Positions 44,575-54,461 of a stretch of DNA of 64,000 nt are shown piece by piece; position 1 is the first letter of the stretch; each line of letters begins with the position of its first letter. The notes below the pieces were generated by a model. The model had not been told where the DNA came from and did not search any database. It was given only the letters and a program-made list of their open reading frames with translations. Position numbers and translations under genes: made by a program. The stretch lies in assembly GCA_036520615.1 (NCBI GenBank), contig DATDJI010000017.1, forward strand, positions 13,169 to 77,168. The letters are read 5' to 3'. This stretch comes from CAMCXE01 sp036520615 (GTDB lineage Bacteria > Pseudomonadota > Gammaproteobacteria > Pseudomonadales > Cellvibrionaceae).

Positions 44575-47508
44575 TTAGAAATGGCCGCTGACCACCACGC
44601 CCAACCAGCGCCGTTGCAAAAAGGGTTGGTAGCTAGTCCAGCCTTCTTCATGGGGTGCAGTGTCGAACAGGTTTTTCGCCACTAGGCTGACATCATATCC
44701 ATTTTCTTGACTGGCAATTCCAATCGAAAAATCAAACACAGTGAAATCCGGCAACCTGGCATATTTAGAGTACACATCGGTAATGTCGTACTCGCTCAAA
44801 TAAGCTGCGTTAAGGCTGGTGCGAAAATCTACGGTTTCCAAAGGTAAGCTGTATTCCACACCGCTGTTAACTGTCCATTTAGACGCGCCTGGAATTGTCT
44901 GGCCAGATCGATCCAAATAAGGATCCGTCAAATACGCCAGCTCGTCGGGTTTAGGAACGTTTTTAAATTCATCGTAATGGGCGTCGTTATAGGCACCGCT
45001 GATGCGGAACGTAAAATTCTCAATTCCGGTGTAGGTAGCGTCAAACTCCAACCCCTGGGCGATAACCTTAGGCACATTGCCCGCTGAAGTTATATACGCA
45101 GTTGCTGCGTTAATCTCAGCTTGAGAGGCTGCGGGTGGTAGGTTATCCACCGCAGCTTTCGTGGCAAACTCATCCACCGTGCGCACCGACTGCTGGTAAT
45201 CCTTGATCGTTGAATAATAAAGGTCGGCATTTAATGTCAGGGCCTTATCAAAGAAAAACGATTTAATTCCCACTTCAAAAGCATTGGTGACTTCGGGTTT
45301 CACCCCTACCGGCACACCGTTAATGTTATAGGCGGTGCCAGATTTTTCGCCGCGCTGCCAGGTGGCATAGGCGGTGAGATCATCACTGAATTTATAGCTT
45401 TGGCTCAGCGTACCGCCGTACAGGGTATCGTCGTAATAGCTTTTCACATTGCGGTATATCTGGCCAATTTGCGTGCTGCGAATATTTTTGGCCACGCCCA
45501 CCTGGTTTTTTTGCGCCGCCGTTAGGCTTTCATAAGCAGCTCCTGCTACCTCGGTAGTAGCAACTCCGAAATAGCGATTGGCCACCTTATCGGCCAGGCG
45601 TTTTTGTTCCGCAGTGTTGGTGTCGATCAAGCTCGTTGTGCCATCGGGATTGCGCACATTACTGCCAAGCCTGCCGTTACCGATTGAATCGAAGCCTCCC
45701 AGGTTAATGCCACGAATGGAGGAAGGATTCAGCCCGATCCCTGCAGACCCATAGCTTGACATAGGTACATCATCTTCCGTGCTGCGATCTTCTGTGCCTA
45801 CCCGGGCGCCGAACGTCAAGGTTGCCGCGTCAGTCCAATGCCAATCAGCCTGTCCGTAAAGTGCATTGCTTTTGGTATCCACCCAGGTATTGCCGTCCCT
45901 AAATACGCCGTGTACTGAATCCCGCAACAGCGCAAGGCCTGCACCTCGGTTTACACCCGCAGTACGATCCAATGCATCGTATTGTGAAGTTGTGGCAAAC
46001 CAGGCACCCGCGTCAGCACCCCATCCCACCCGCGAGTCAATTTCCGTTTCGGATTTATACAAAAACACGCCCACTTTATAATCCAGCAAACCGCCGTCGG
46101 GATTATTACTGAGGCTAAATTCCTGGCTGTATTGTTTGAACTGGATACCGCCGCCGCCGTGAGTACTTACGTCAAACGAAGTGCCCTCATCGTTGTGGGC
46201 ATTAAAATAATAAAAACGGTATGCCGTAAGCGACCTCAATGTATGTTCACCAAAAGTCCAATCCACATCTAATGAATCGCCCCCGGTTGAATTGTATTGG
46301 CCCTGGATATCATTAAAAGCGACTCGACCGCCCTTGCCTTCTTCCACTAAATAATCGTCGTAATAGCTGTAATTGCGCAGGCCGGTTTCTGGGCTCGAGC
46401 GATCAGAAAACCATGCGCGCGGGGCATTCCAAGTCAGTATCGGTTTGCCATCGGCACCCAAAGCCGGCGTGCCATCCGGATTCTTTTTCTGCGAGTTATA
46501 ACCATATAATTTTGCCCGCACGGTTGTGCCGCTGGGGTCAGTCAACAGGTTAGGGTTATCGGGGTAAAACTCAGGTTGGTCGTGGCGGAATGTCAGGCCG
46601 TTTTCCAGCTGATTTCCTTTCGGTTGTTTGTCATGGCTGTAACGCACATTGATATTTTCGGTGGGCGTTAGCAAGAATTGCAGACGCCCGGCCACACGAT
46701 CCTTGTTATAAAAGGTGCGATTCTTATCGTTACCGAATTCGTTTCGATAATAACCTTCACCTTTATTGGCCAGTAAAGCGCCGCGCCAGGCAAGCAGCCC
46801 ATCAATAATAGGCCCGCCGCCTGCGGCTTGGGCAACTGTGGTGTTCCAGGAGCCAAAACCAACGGAAAAATCAGCGCTTTTAGTAAAACTCGGCCGCCGG
46901 GTGGTAAAAGTTACCTGCCCCGCACTGCCGCCTTTACCGCCTAAAGTTCCCGATGGCCCGCGATAAGCTTCTACAGTTTCAATATCATAAAAATCAAAAT
47001 TGCCCAGAGAAATCAGCCCGTAATTCACCCCATCGACTGCGACCAAAACACTCGGGTCCTGGGTTTCGGCCGAACCGCGTTTACCAATTCCGCGAATAGA
47101 TAAAGTGGCACTGCGGGTATTAGCCTGATTAAACGCAACGTTTGCTAGCCGCTTTGTAATGGCAAAATAATCCGTAGCCAATTCTCGATTAAGCTCTGAA
47201 CCTGTCACAACAGAAATAGATCTTGGCTCATCGTGTACCGCTTCGAGCGTTTTAGTTAATTGCGCGCTCACTAATACTTCTTCTATAGGTGCAGCGTCGG
47301 CACTTTCAGAATTACCCGCAGCTGTCACACTCACTTCGCTCACAGCACTCTGTACTTGTGCATCATTTGTTTGAGCAAATCCAGGAGCGCCATTTAAATA
47401 AATACCCGCCAAAACCATACTCAAGAATTTGTGCTTAAACGCTGGTGGCGTACCTGTATTTACGCTTGACTCGCCAAATTTAGCGGTTCCTATTGCACTA
47501 ATTTTCAT
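44575..47508 (-). CDS. TonB-dependent outer-membrane receptor
   Basis: The ATG at 47508 has a GGAG site eight bases upstream and gives 977 residues. A long signal peptide runs to about residue 46 (GFAQ). A plug domain follows (about 75-200), with RSISVVTGSEL, LSIRGIGKRG, VAVDGVNYG and ETVEAYRGPSGTLGG. A 22-strand barrel fills the rest and ends in the usual Phe (VVSGHF). It should import a large ligand such as a siderophore, oligosaccharide or cofactor. The substrate cannot be told. No transporter or processing enzyme lies beside it. It is divergent from a second TonB receptor. Confidence 0.9.
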   Translation of the reverse strand: MKISAIGTAKFGESSVNTGTPPAFKHKFLSMVLAGIYLNGAPGFAQTNDAQVQSAVSEVSVTAAGNSESADAAPIEEVLVSAQLTKTLEAVHDEPRSISVVTGSELNRELATDYFAITKRLANVAFNQANTRSATLSIRGIGKRGSAETQDPSVLVAVDGVNYGLISLGNFDFYDIETVEAYRGPSGTLGGKGGSAGQVTFTTRRPSFTKSADFSVGFGSWNTTVAQAAGGGPIIDGLLAWRGALLANKGEGYYRNEFGNDKNRTFYNKDRVAGRLQFLLTPTENINVRYSHDKQPKGNQLENGLTFRHDQPEFYPDNPNLLTDPSGTTVRAKLYGYNSQKKNPDGTPALGADGKPILTWNAPRAWFSDRSSPETGLRNYSYYDDYLVEEGKGGRVAFNDIQGQYNSTGGDSLDVDWTFGEHTLRSLTAYRFYYFNAHNDEGTSFDVSTHGGGGIQFKQYSQEFSLSNNPDGGLLDYKVGVFLYKSETEIDSRVGWGADAGAWFATTSQYDALDRTAGVNRGAGLALLRDSVHGVFRDGNTWVDTKSNALYGQADWHWTDAATLTFGARVGTEDRSTEDDVPMSSYGSAGIGLNPSSIRGINLGGFDSIGNGRLGSNVRNPDGTTSLIDTNTAEQKRLADKVANRYFGVATTEVAGAAYESLTAAQKNQVGVAKNIRSTQIGQIYRNVKSYYDDTLYGGTLSQSYKFSDDLTAYATWQRGEKSGTAYNINGVPVGVKPEVTNAFEVGIKSFFFDKALTLNADLYYSTIKDYQQSVRTVDEFATKAAVDNLPPAASQAEINAATAYITSAGNVPKVIAQGLEFDATYTGIENFTFRISGAYNDAHYDEFKNVPKPDELAYLTDPYLDRSGQTIPGASKWTVNSGVEYSLPLETVDFRTSLNAAYLSEYDITDVYSKYARLPDFTVFDFSIGIASQENGYDVSLVAKNLFDTAPHEEGWTSYQPFLQRRWLGVVVSGHF

Positions 47509-47898
47509 TGGTGTCTCCAAAAAAACAGCCATAATTAAGAGCTGTCCTCATAGCAACTAATGAACCAAGCAAAGCAAAAAAATCGCACAGAGATAGATCA
47601 AAAAAAAATATATTAATAGCGTTTTAATTTTCCACGGGTACAGCAACCAAAACACAAAAAAACTGTTAACAAATAAACAAATAAAGTTTAGAAATTTGCA
47701 AACCTCAACAGCTGATGGTGGATAAGAAACATCTTTTAATACTCTCCTCTCAGGTAAATCGCGTTATTTCACCACCGCACACGAATACCAGCGGGACATT
47801 TAAAGCTGAGAATAATTTTAATGTTGAAATAAAAACAAATAGCGGAGACAGGTGGCGGCAAACCCTCACACCTATATGCGCTTGGAGGTGCGCCTCGG

Positions 47899-47915
47899 TG
47901 CGACAATATGTCGCA
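47899..47915. promoter_or_regulatory. Palindrome TGCGACA-ATA-TGTCGCA, candidate operator
   Basis: Perfect 7-bp arms with a 3-base centre lie 104 bp before the second TonB receptor gene. The dyad is typical of a dimeric repressor site. Confidence 0.45.
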
Positions 47916-47966
47916 TGTGCAGCCTCGCCTGCCTCCAGTAAAGTGCTCATATAAATCCTAAAAATG

Positions 47967-47987
47967 GCCGCTAAATTGTCTAGCGGC
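47967..47987. promoter_or_regulatory. Inverted repeat GCCGCTA/TAGCGGC before the second TonB receptor
   Basis: Perfect 7-bp arms with a 7-base loop end 31 bases before the GTG start. It may be an operator or a leader hairpin. Confidence 0.4.
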
Positions 47988-48018
47988 TGCTGGCAATTTC
48001 ATCTGAAAGAGTTTTACC

Positions 48019-50304
48019 GTGCGCGTCACCATCAGAGTTTTCATGAACTGCGGCCTGCTGTGCCTCACACAAAATACCTTTGCGGACTTTCTTTCCGATC
48101 CCTCCCCTCTATCACTAGCAAGCCACACCACTAAACCACCCGTCGACGAGATGATCGTAGTCGGCCAACGGGATGCGCCCATTACAATCGAACCGAGGGG
48201 TTTAGCAGTCTCTTTAGGTGAAGAGCAATTCAACGCCACCAATGCCGTGAACGTTGAAGACCTAATGAAATACGCACCCAATTTTTTTGTACGTAAACGC
48301 TACATTGGCGATACCAACGGCGTGCCTGGGTTTCGCGGTACACATTCCTCGCAATCCGCCCGCACGCTGGTTTTGGTCGATGGCTTTGTAGTATCGAATT
48401 TCCTCGGCAATTCATTCGGCTTCCCACCCAAATGGGGCGTTGTTGGGCCTGGCGAAGTGGATCAATTTGATATTGTGTACGGGCCTTATTCCGCACGTTA
48501 TTCCGGCAATACAATGGGTGGATTAATTTCCATCAGTACGCGCCCACCGGAAAAAAACGAAGCTTTTGTCACGTTACAAGGTTTTAGCCAGCCCTATAAA
48601 CAATACGCCACCGACGACACCTATAACGGCTACACTTTTGAAGGTGGTTTTGCACTGAACCAAGAAGATGGGCCATTTTCCTTTCGCGGTAGTTACCGGC
48701 ATTTTAATAACACCGGCCAGCCGCAAAGCTGGAGCCAGCTTACCGCATCTACTAAAACTGCAGGCGTGGAAGTAACCGGCGCTGTGGACGATAAAAATCT
48801 CATTCCACTTACACCTATTTTTGCTGCTGCCTCCCCTGACGACAATATTCAAGATCAATTGCGCCTGCGCAGTGATTTAACGTTTGATAATTGGAGCCTG
48901 ACTGGCCTATTGGTGTACTGGACCACCGATTCAGATACCACGCACCCCAATAGTTATTTGCGCGATTTAAATGGCAACGCGGTATACACCGGCACGGTAA
49001 AAATAGGCGATAAATATTGGGATACCAGTGCAGTAAATTTATCCCTTACCAAGCGCGCGGAAATCCTCGCTGGCGTGGGGGCAAAAGGCACGCTAGGTGA
49101 ATGGGATATAAGCGCAAATCTGTCGAACTTTTGGCAGGCAAAATCCAAAACCTACACATCAAAAGGCTACAGCAATGGCATTAGCGATGGTGCAGGTACA
49201 TTAACCGATGTCGATCCGGCAGGTTGGTGGACACTGGATTCCCACGCAACCCGTAAATTCGGCCAGCACCAAATCACCGCTGGCATCAGCGCAAACCGCT
49301 ACGCCGTCGATAGCATTACCTACAACACTGACCAATGGCGCGAGGCGACTAACGCAAAATTTTCGTTAGAAACCGAAGGAAAATCCAGCCTTGCAGGCTT
49401 TTTTGCTGAGGACGAAATTCAATTAAATGAGCAATTGAGCGTAACCGCAGGCGCACGCGTTGATCAATGGAAAGCCTACGATGGCAGTATCATCCAAGGC
49501 AGCAATAAATCACCACATGAAAATCGCGAAGAAACTTCATCCAATGCATCGCTCTCCAGCCAATGGGACTTTGCCGATAAATGGCAAGCGCAATTAAGCC
49601 TTGCCACCGCCACGCGTTTTCCAACGGTGGGTGAATTATTCCAAGGTAAATTTGACTCTAGCGGTGTATTTGATCCCGCAAGCTTCGACCCAAATTTAAA
49701 ACCAGAAACCTCCAAAGATTTAAATCTGATTCTGCGCCATGAACTACCACAGGCGCGCATCACGGGAAGTATTTTTTACCAGGATGTTAGCGATTTTATT
49801 TTTACTTTAGAGCGCATTAATGCTGCGGGGGCAAAAGTCAGTCTATTTAAAAATATCGATGAAGTCCGCCAAACCGGTGCCGAACTAATCATAGAAACAT
49901 TTGATTTAGGCTTAGAAGGCTTAAATGTAGATATAAATTTTGCGTATATCGACGACAAAATAATTAAAAACACCCTAATGCCTAACTCCGAGGGGAACCA
50001 GTTTCCGCGCATTCCCTACTGGCGCATTAACGCGCAAACTCGGTACGCCATTAATGACGACTGGCGTCTTGCCTGGGGCGTGCGTTACGCTTCGCGCCCC
50101 AACAGCAATTTAGAAGCAACCCAACGCGGCGATACCTTTGGCTATGCTTCTGAACAATTAATTAATGACGCGCGCATCAGTTGGCAAACCAACACCGAGA
50201 CTGAATTAAGCTTCGGTATAGACAATATTAACAACAATAAGGCTTGGGCCTTTCACCCTTTTCCTCAGCGCACTTATCTGTTGGAGTTAAAATGGCATCA
50301 TTAA
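48019..50304 (+). CDS. TonB-dependent outer-membrane receptor coupled to a PepSY protein
   Basis: The 761-residue receptor starts at GTG (an ATG eight codons later would shorten the signal peptide). The signal ends near residue 22. A short N-terminal extension contains the TonB-box-like DEMIVVGQ. The plug has VEDLMKYAPNFFVRKR, GVPGFRGTHSS, VLVDGFVV and VYGPYSARYSGNTMGG. The barrel closes with a C-terminal His rather than Phe. Its last 13 bases overlap the start of a PepSY membrane-protein gene. Receptor-PepSY pairs are common for metal or siderophore uptake, with the PepSY protein thought to reduce or release the metal. The ligand is not identified. Confidence 0.9.
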   Translation: MRVTIRVFMNCGLLCLTQNTFADFLSDPSPLSLASHTTKPPVDEMIVVGQRDAPITIEPRGLAVSLGEEQFNATNAVNVEDLMKYAPNFFVRKRYIGDTNGVPGFRGTHSSQSARTLVLVDGFVVSNFLGNSFGFPPKWGVVGPGEVDQFDIVYGPYSARYSGNTMGGLISISTRPPEKNEAFVTLQGFSQPYKQYATDDTYNGYTFEGGFALNQEDGPFSFRGSYRHFNNTGQPQSWSQLTASTKTAGVEVTGAVDDKNLIPLTPIFAAASPDDNIQDQLRLRSDLTFDNWSLTGLLVYWTTDSDTTHPNSYLRDLNGNAVYTGTVKIGDKYWDTSAVNLSLTKRAEILAGVGAKGTLGEWDISANLSNFWQAKSKTYTSKGYSNGISDGAGTLTDVDPAGWWTLDSHATRKFGQHQITAGISANRYAVDSITYNTDQWREATNAKFSLETEGKSSLAGFFAEDEIQLNEQLSVTAGARVDQWKAYDGSIIQGSNKSPHENREETSSNASLSSQWDFADKWQAQLSLATATRFPTVGELFQGKFDSSGVFDPASFDPNLKPETSKDLNLILRHELPQARITGSIFYQDVSDFIFTLERINAAGAKVSLFKNIDEVRQTGAELIIETFDLGLEGLNVDINFAYIDDKIIKNTLMPNSEGNQFPRIPYWRINAQTRYAINDDWRLAWGVRYASRPNSNLEATQRGDTFGYASEQLINDARISWQTNTETELSFGIDNINNNKAWAFHPFPQRTYLLELKWHH

Positions 50305-51668
50305 ATAAACCTGCCGCCAGCAGCAACACAGGCAAAATTCTCTACCGCACCTTGTGGCGCTGGCATTTTTATGCCGGCATTTTTACTATACCCTTTATTA
50401 TTATTTTATCCGTCACAGGCGCGCTGTATTTATTCAAACCGCAGCTTGATGCACTGCACGATGCGCCTTTTAATAACCTTGTAATTACCGCTCCCGTAAC
50501 AAGTCCACAACAACAGGTAAATGCCGTCTTATCGGCTATGCCTGATGCCCGCCTCACGGCTTATCAATTACCCCAAGCTGCGAATGACGCTGTAAATATT
50601 TTGGTGAATGTCGCAGGCGAGCCATTTCGGGTATATGTGCATCCGCAAACGCTAAGTATTTTAAACAGCGAAAGTGAGCATGCTCGTTTTTTACACTATG
50701 TGCACGATATTCACGGCGAATTATTAATTGGCAAAACCGGCTCAATTATTGTCGAACTTGCAGCCAGTTGGGCAATAGTATTAATTTTTACCGGCCTGTA
50801 TTTATGGTGGCCCCGCAATGCTAAGGGTTTGGGCGGAATTATTTATCCGCGTTTATATTTAAAGGGGCGGTTGTTCTGGCGTGACTTACACAGTGTTATC
50901 GGTATTTGGCTGTCCTTTTGCGTATTATTTTTATTAATCAGTGGCCTGCCTTGGGCATTTGCCTGGGGCAGCGCGTTTAAAGAAATTCGCACCCTCACCG
51001 GCACAGCAGCACCAAAACAAGATTGGATTATTGCTGGGGGTACATCAGCAGCAGACAATAATTCAAACATTATGGCAGACTCGGGTGCTCATGCCGAACA
51101 CCAACACGATCACTCATCAGTTAGTCCTGCAGCACAGAATTATGCATTAATCGACACGATAGTCGCTAACGCGCAAATATTACATTTGGCGGCGCCGGTG
51201 TTAATAAGCGCTCCTTCAGAAAAATCACCCTATTGGAGTGCAAAATCCAATAGCCAAAACCGCCCGCTGCGCAGCGATGCCTATTTTGATACGCGTACGG
51301 GCGAATTAACACACGAACAAACATTCGCCCAACGCCATATTATCGACCGTGTAGTAGGCTTCGGCATAGCCGCTCACGAAGGTCAATTATTTGGCTGGTT
51401 AAATCAATTAGTCGGTTTAATTACCGCTTTAGGCTTAATCATCATGAGCATTAGCGGTTTTATCATGTGGCGCAAACGCGCGCCCACCGGCGCCCTCGGC
51501 GCTCCACCACCACTGCCGGATACAGCCTTAAGCACAGGGTTTATCGCCATTATTTTGCTTGCGGCACTATTACTGCCCACGCTCGCTGTCTCGTTAATGT
51601 TAATTATTACACTTGAAAAAACACTTTTACATCGGTGGCCTGCCGCGCAAAAATGGCTGGGTGTTTAG
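50292..51668 (+). CDS. PepSY-associated transmembrane protein
   Basis: The ATG at 50292 lies inside the end of the receptor gene and has GGAG just upstream, giving 458 residues. The protein starts with WRWHFYAGIFTIPFIIILSVTGALYLFKPQ, the PepSY_TM signature with a His in the helix. It has further membrane helices near 160-180, 205-230, 370-395 and 415-445. A periplasmic loop contains a His-rich stretch (HAEHQHDHSS), suggesting metal binding. Such proteins resemble siderophore-iron reductases. The gene is translationally coupled to the TonB receptor, so both likely act in one uptake pathway. Confidence 0.88.
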   Translation: MASLNKPAASSNTGKILYRTLWRWHFYAGIFTIPFIIILSVTGALYLFKPQLDALHDAPFNNLVITAPVTSPQQQVNAVLSAMPDARLTAYQLPQAANDAVNILVNVAGEPFRVYVHPQTLSILNSESEHARFLHYVHDIHGELLIGKTGSIIVELAASWAIVLIFTGLYLWWPRNAKGLGGIIYPRLYLKGRLFWRDLHSVIGIWLSFCVLFLLISGLPWAFAWGSAFKEIRTLTGTAAPKQDWIIAGGTSAADNNSNIMADSGAHAEHQHDHSSVSPAAQNYALIDTIVANAQILHLAAPVLISAPSEKSPYWSAKSNSQNRPLRSDAYFDTRTGELTHEQTFAQRHIIDRVVGFGIAAHEGQLFGWLNQLVGLITALGLIIMSISGFIMWRKRAPTGALGAPPPLPDTALSTGFIAIILLAALLLPTLAVSLMLIITLEKTLLHRWPAAQKWLGV

Positions 51669-51891
51669 GATTTAAATTATTGGTTTATCTTAACTTAGCC
51701 GCCCATTTGTCAACGCAAGTTTTCTAAGTCCACTTTGCTTACCCATACGCAAAATAAATTCCGAGTTTTTTCACGATAATTGCCGCACGAACATATGAAC
51801 TTTTACAAAACACAGGTGGCAAGACACATGCGATAGTTTTGACTGATGGCTTAAAATAAAATCAGGCTATTGAGGCCATCCGAGATCCAAC

Positions 51892-52362
51892 ATGCAAATT
51901 TCACTAGCCACCAACGGCGATATAACAGACCTAGTAAAATTACTAGCGCTGCTATTTACGCAGGAACAGGAATTCACGGCCGACACACGAGCTCAAACAG
52001 CAGCTCTAACACACATTATTAACAATCCGGCCGTTGGGCATATTATCGTCGCGCGAGCAGACGGCCAGGCGGTCGCAATGGTTAATTTACTTTATACCGT
52101 GTCAACTGCAACCGGCGGCAAAGTCTGCTTGTTGGAAGATATGATCGTAGCTTCGCAGTTTCGCAACCAAGCTATAGGCACACAGCTGCTAAACTATGCC
52201 ATTGCTCACGCCAAACAGGCAGGATGTGGGCGCATTACATTACTCACGGACGTCACAAATATTCACGCCCAGCGCTTTTATAAGCAGTTTGGCTTTACAC
52301 ATTCAGCGATGCTGCCCATGCGGCTTTTTTTAGACGGCTGCGCGCAAACAAATGCAGAATAA
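51892..52362 (+). CDS. GNAT-family N-acetyltransferase
   Basis: The 156-residue protein has the GNAT fold. Strands 4-5 contain VCLLEDMIVASQFRNQAIGTQLL with the acetyl-CoA loop QFRNQAIGT. Then comes a GRITLLTD strand and NIHAQRFYKQFGF, the family C-terminal motif. It should transfer an acetyl group from acetyl-CoA to an amine. The substrate is unknown. It is a single gene with its own upstream spacer of about 220 bp. Confidence 0.88.
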   Translation: MQISLATNGDITDLVKLLALLFTQEQEFTADTRAQTAALTHIINNPAVGHIIVARADGQAVAMVNLLYTVSTATGGKVCLLEDMIVASQFRNQAIGTQLLNYAIAHAKQAGCGRITLLTDVTNIHAQRFYKQFGFTHSAMLPMRLFLDGCAQTNAE

Positions 52363-52396
52363 TTTAATTTAGTGCCTGTTCTTTTTACCTTTAAAA

Positions 52397-53704
52397 ATGG
52401 AGAATCCGGTGCGCCCTTCCCTCCCTAGTGAACCACCTCGGCAGCACCTTCGCCAACTCACAGTTATCCGTAGCATAGTATTAGCTTTTTTTTGGTGTAG
52501 TTTTGCGGCGAGTTTTTATATAGAACGCATCAATTTGCCCCATATCCAAGTATTGAGCATTCTGTGCGTATTTAGCACTTTTTATGTCTTAACGCTTGTG
52601 CGCTTAGGGCACAGCCTGTTGGTGACAAACGCTGAATTTTTTATCCAACTGCTAATAGATGTGTTATGCCTCAATATTATTTTTTATTTTAGCGGTGGCG
52701 CCACTAATCCGTTTATTTCCTATTTATTAGTACCTGTATGCATATCAGCTGCCACACTTCCTTGGCATTACACCTGGTTTATCACCACTCTGTGCGTTGT
52801 TGCCTATTCATTGTTATTGTTTTTCCATATTAATTTGCCCATTTTTACGCCTGATCATATACAAATGCAGTCGCAACTGAATTGGCATATTTTAGGGATG
52901 TGGTTTAACTTTTTCGTCAGCGCCGTGCTCATTACCTATTTCGTTGTAAAAATGGCCAATAATTTGCGCCTACAGGAGGTGCGCATAAATCAAATGCGCG
53001 AGGATGAGTTACGTAACGAGCAGGTTATCGCCGTCGCGACCCTCGCTGCAGGCGCCGCCCATGAAATAAATACGCCCTTAGCTACAATGGCGGTTTTACT
53101 GGCAGAACTGCGCGATGAATATCAATCTACTCCAACGCTATTAGCTGATTTACAGCTGCTGTCTCGACAGGTTAATCACTGTGCCAACAGTTTAAAACAA
53201 ATCGTACATGACGCATCGGCGGCAACTATGGGGCAAAAAAAACGGCAGAATATAAAAGCCTATTGCCGTTCAATACTCGACCGCTGGCAACTAATGCGCC
53301 CAGCAATTAGTTATGAGGTTCAATTTACCGCTGAAATTGACGATCAAACTGTCACCTATGATTCGCGTCTAGACCATGCCATTATTAATTTATTAAATAA
53401 TGCTGCCGACGCGAGCCCAGAGAACATCAACCTTAAGGTATTTTTAGAAAATGATTATTTAGTCTGGTCAATTAGTGATACAGGCCAGGGCATTACGCAG
53501 GATATATCAGCACTAATTGGTAAAACTGCCATTACTACAAAAGACACTGGACTGGGCCTTGGCATGCTATTGTCGCATACGACAATTAATCGTTACGGTG
53601 GCAGCGTGACGCAAACGGATAACAGCCCTCGCGGCACTGTCACTATTATTAAACTTCCCTTAGACAATATTACCGGCAACGACAGGACTAACGATAATAT
53701 TTAA
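52397..53704 (+). CDS. regB: RegB/PrrB/ActS-type redox sensor histidine kinase
   Basis: This 435-residue kinase has six membrane helices (about 25-185). They include the RegB heptapeptide-type quinone site FSGGATNPF (98-106). The H-box AAGAAHEINTPLATMAVL has His222. A cysteine, Cys262, lies exactly 40 residues later, the same spacing as His225 and redox-active Cys265 in Rhodobacter RegB. HATPase motifs NLLNNAADA, SDTGQGI and GLGLGM follow. RegB/RegA systems switch genes with oxygen and quinone redox state. The start is uncertain: the ATG at 52397 has no ribosome-binding site, but a GTG at 52409 has GGAG six bases upstream. The partner regA is convergent and next door. Confidence 0.9.
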   Translation: MENPVRPSLPSEPPRQHLRQLTVIRSIVLAFFWCSFAASFYIERINLPHIQVLSILCVFSTFYVLTLVRLGHSLLVTNAEFFIQLLIDVLCLNIIFYFSGGATNPFISYLLVPVCISAATLPWHYTWFITTLCVVAYSLLLFFHINLPIFTPDHIQMQSQLNWHILGMWFNFFVSAVLITYFVVKMANNLRLQEVRINQMREDELRNEQVIAVATLAAGAAHEINTPLATMAVLLAELRDEYQSTPTLLADLQLLSRQVNHCANSLKQIVHDASAATMGQKKRQNIKAYCRSILDRWQLMRPAISYEVQFTAEIDDQTVTYDSRLDHAIINLLNNAADASPENINLKVFLENDYLVWSISDTGQGITQDISALIGKTAITTKDTGLGLGMLLSHTTINRYGGSVTQTDNSPRGTVTIIKLPLDNITGNDRTNDNI

Positions 53705-53788
53705 TTAGCATCGCAGCGATATACGACACACAAGTCTATGAAGGATTAATAGCGGCGCCGGAATACAAAATAATTTTTATATACAATT

Positions 53789-54328
53789 TTAACGGGCTGT
53801 AGGCCGTTTTTGTAATTTGCGTTGCAATGTACGCCGATGCATGCCCAATAGGCGAGCAGCAGCTGAAATATTACCCTGACAATCCTGCAGAGCTTTTTGT
53901 ATATGCTCCCACTCAATTCTATCTAAAGAGGGTATTGAAATAGGTGTACTCTCATCAGCAGGTAATGGCGTATCGCAAAAGGCTTTTAATATTTCATCAA
54001 CGTCAATCGGCTTGCAAAAATAGTTTAAGGCGCCAAGCTTAATCGCCTCAACAGCAGTGGAAACACTTGAATAACCTGTCAGCATAATAATATCTGTATC
54101 CGGATTAATCGCTTTAAGAGAGCGAATAAGCTTCAAGCCAGACTCCTGAGCAATTTTTAAATCCACAATGGCTTTTTGAAAATAATGCTGATGGCTGGCA
54201 ATTTCAGCTTCGGCAAGTGTGCAGCAAGTAATAGCATCAAAGCCGCGCCGCACTAGGGCGCGCTGCATCACCTGACAAAACACTTCGTCATCATCAACCA
54301 CTAATATCGGCTCTGGAAAAGCGTCCAT
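53789..54328 (-). CDS. regA: RegA/PrrA/ActR-type response regulator
   Basis: The 179-residue regulator has a receiver with DDDE, phospho-Asp56 in IVDLKIAQESGLKLI, TGYSS and the Lys in FCKPID. A short linker leads to a Fis-type helix-turn-helix whose recognition segment MHRRTLQRKLQKRP is typical of RegA. It should bind DNA under the control of RegB to adjust respiratory and other redox genes. The gene faces regB tail to tail with 84 bp between. No clear ribosome-binding site is visible before the ATG. The senC/prrC gene common in alphaproteobacterial reg loci is absent. Confidence 0.92.
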   Translation of the reverse strand: MDAFPEPILVVDDDEVFCQVMQRALVRRGFDAITCCTLAEAEIASHQHYFQKAIVDLKIAQESGLKLIRSLKAINPDTDIIMLTGYSSVSTAVEAIKLGALNYFCKPIDVDEILKAFCDTPLPADESTPISIPSLDRIEWEHIQKALQDCQGNISAAARLLGMHRRTLQRKLQKRPTAR

Positions 54329-54461
54329 AATTAATAATTATCAAGCTGAGGAATTATAAAAATGTGGCGAATCGGAAAAATCGGTATAAATAAAAAGCAA
54401 AAAATAGAAATGACATCAGGCCAATTATGATAAATTCCGTTCAGGTGTAAGTATCAAAAAC

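Larger units (their letters stand above)
47509..48018. other. Divergent promoter region between two TonB receptor genes
   Basis: This 510-bp region has an AT-rich left half, likely the promoter of the minus-strand receptor. Its right half carries two perfect inverted repeats, listed separately. I found no convincing Fur box and no gene. Confidence 0.5.

Noticed and set aside
47715..47954. 79-codon frame between the divergent TonB receptor genes
   Set aside because: It overlaps the inverted repeats and the regulatory region, and the product resembles nothing known.
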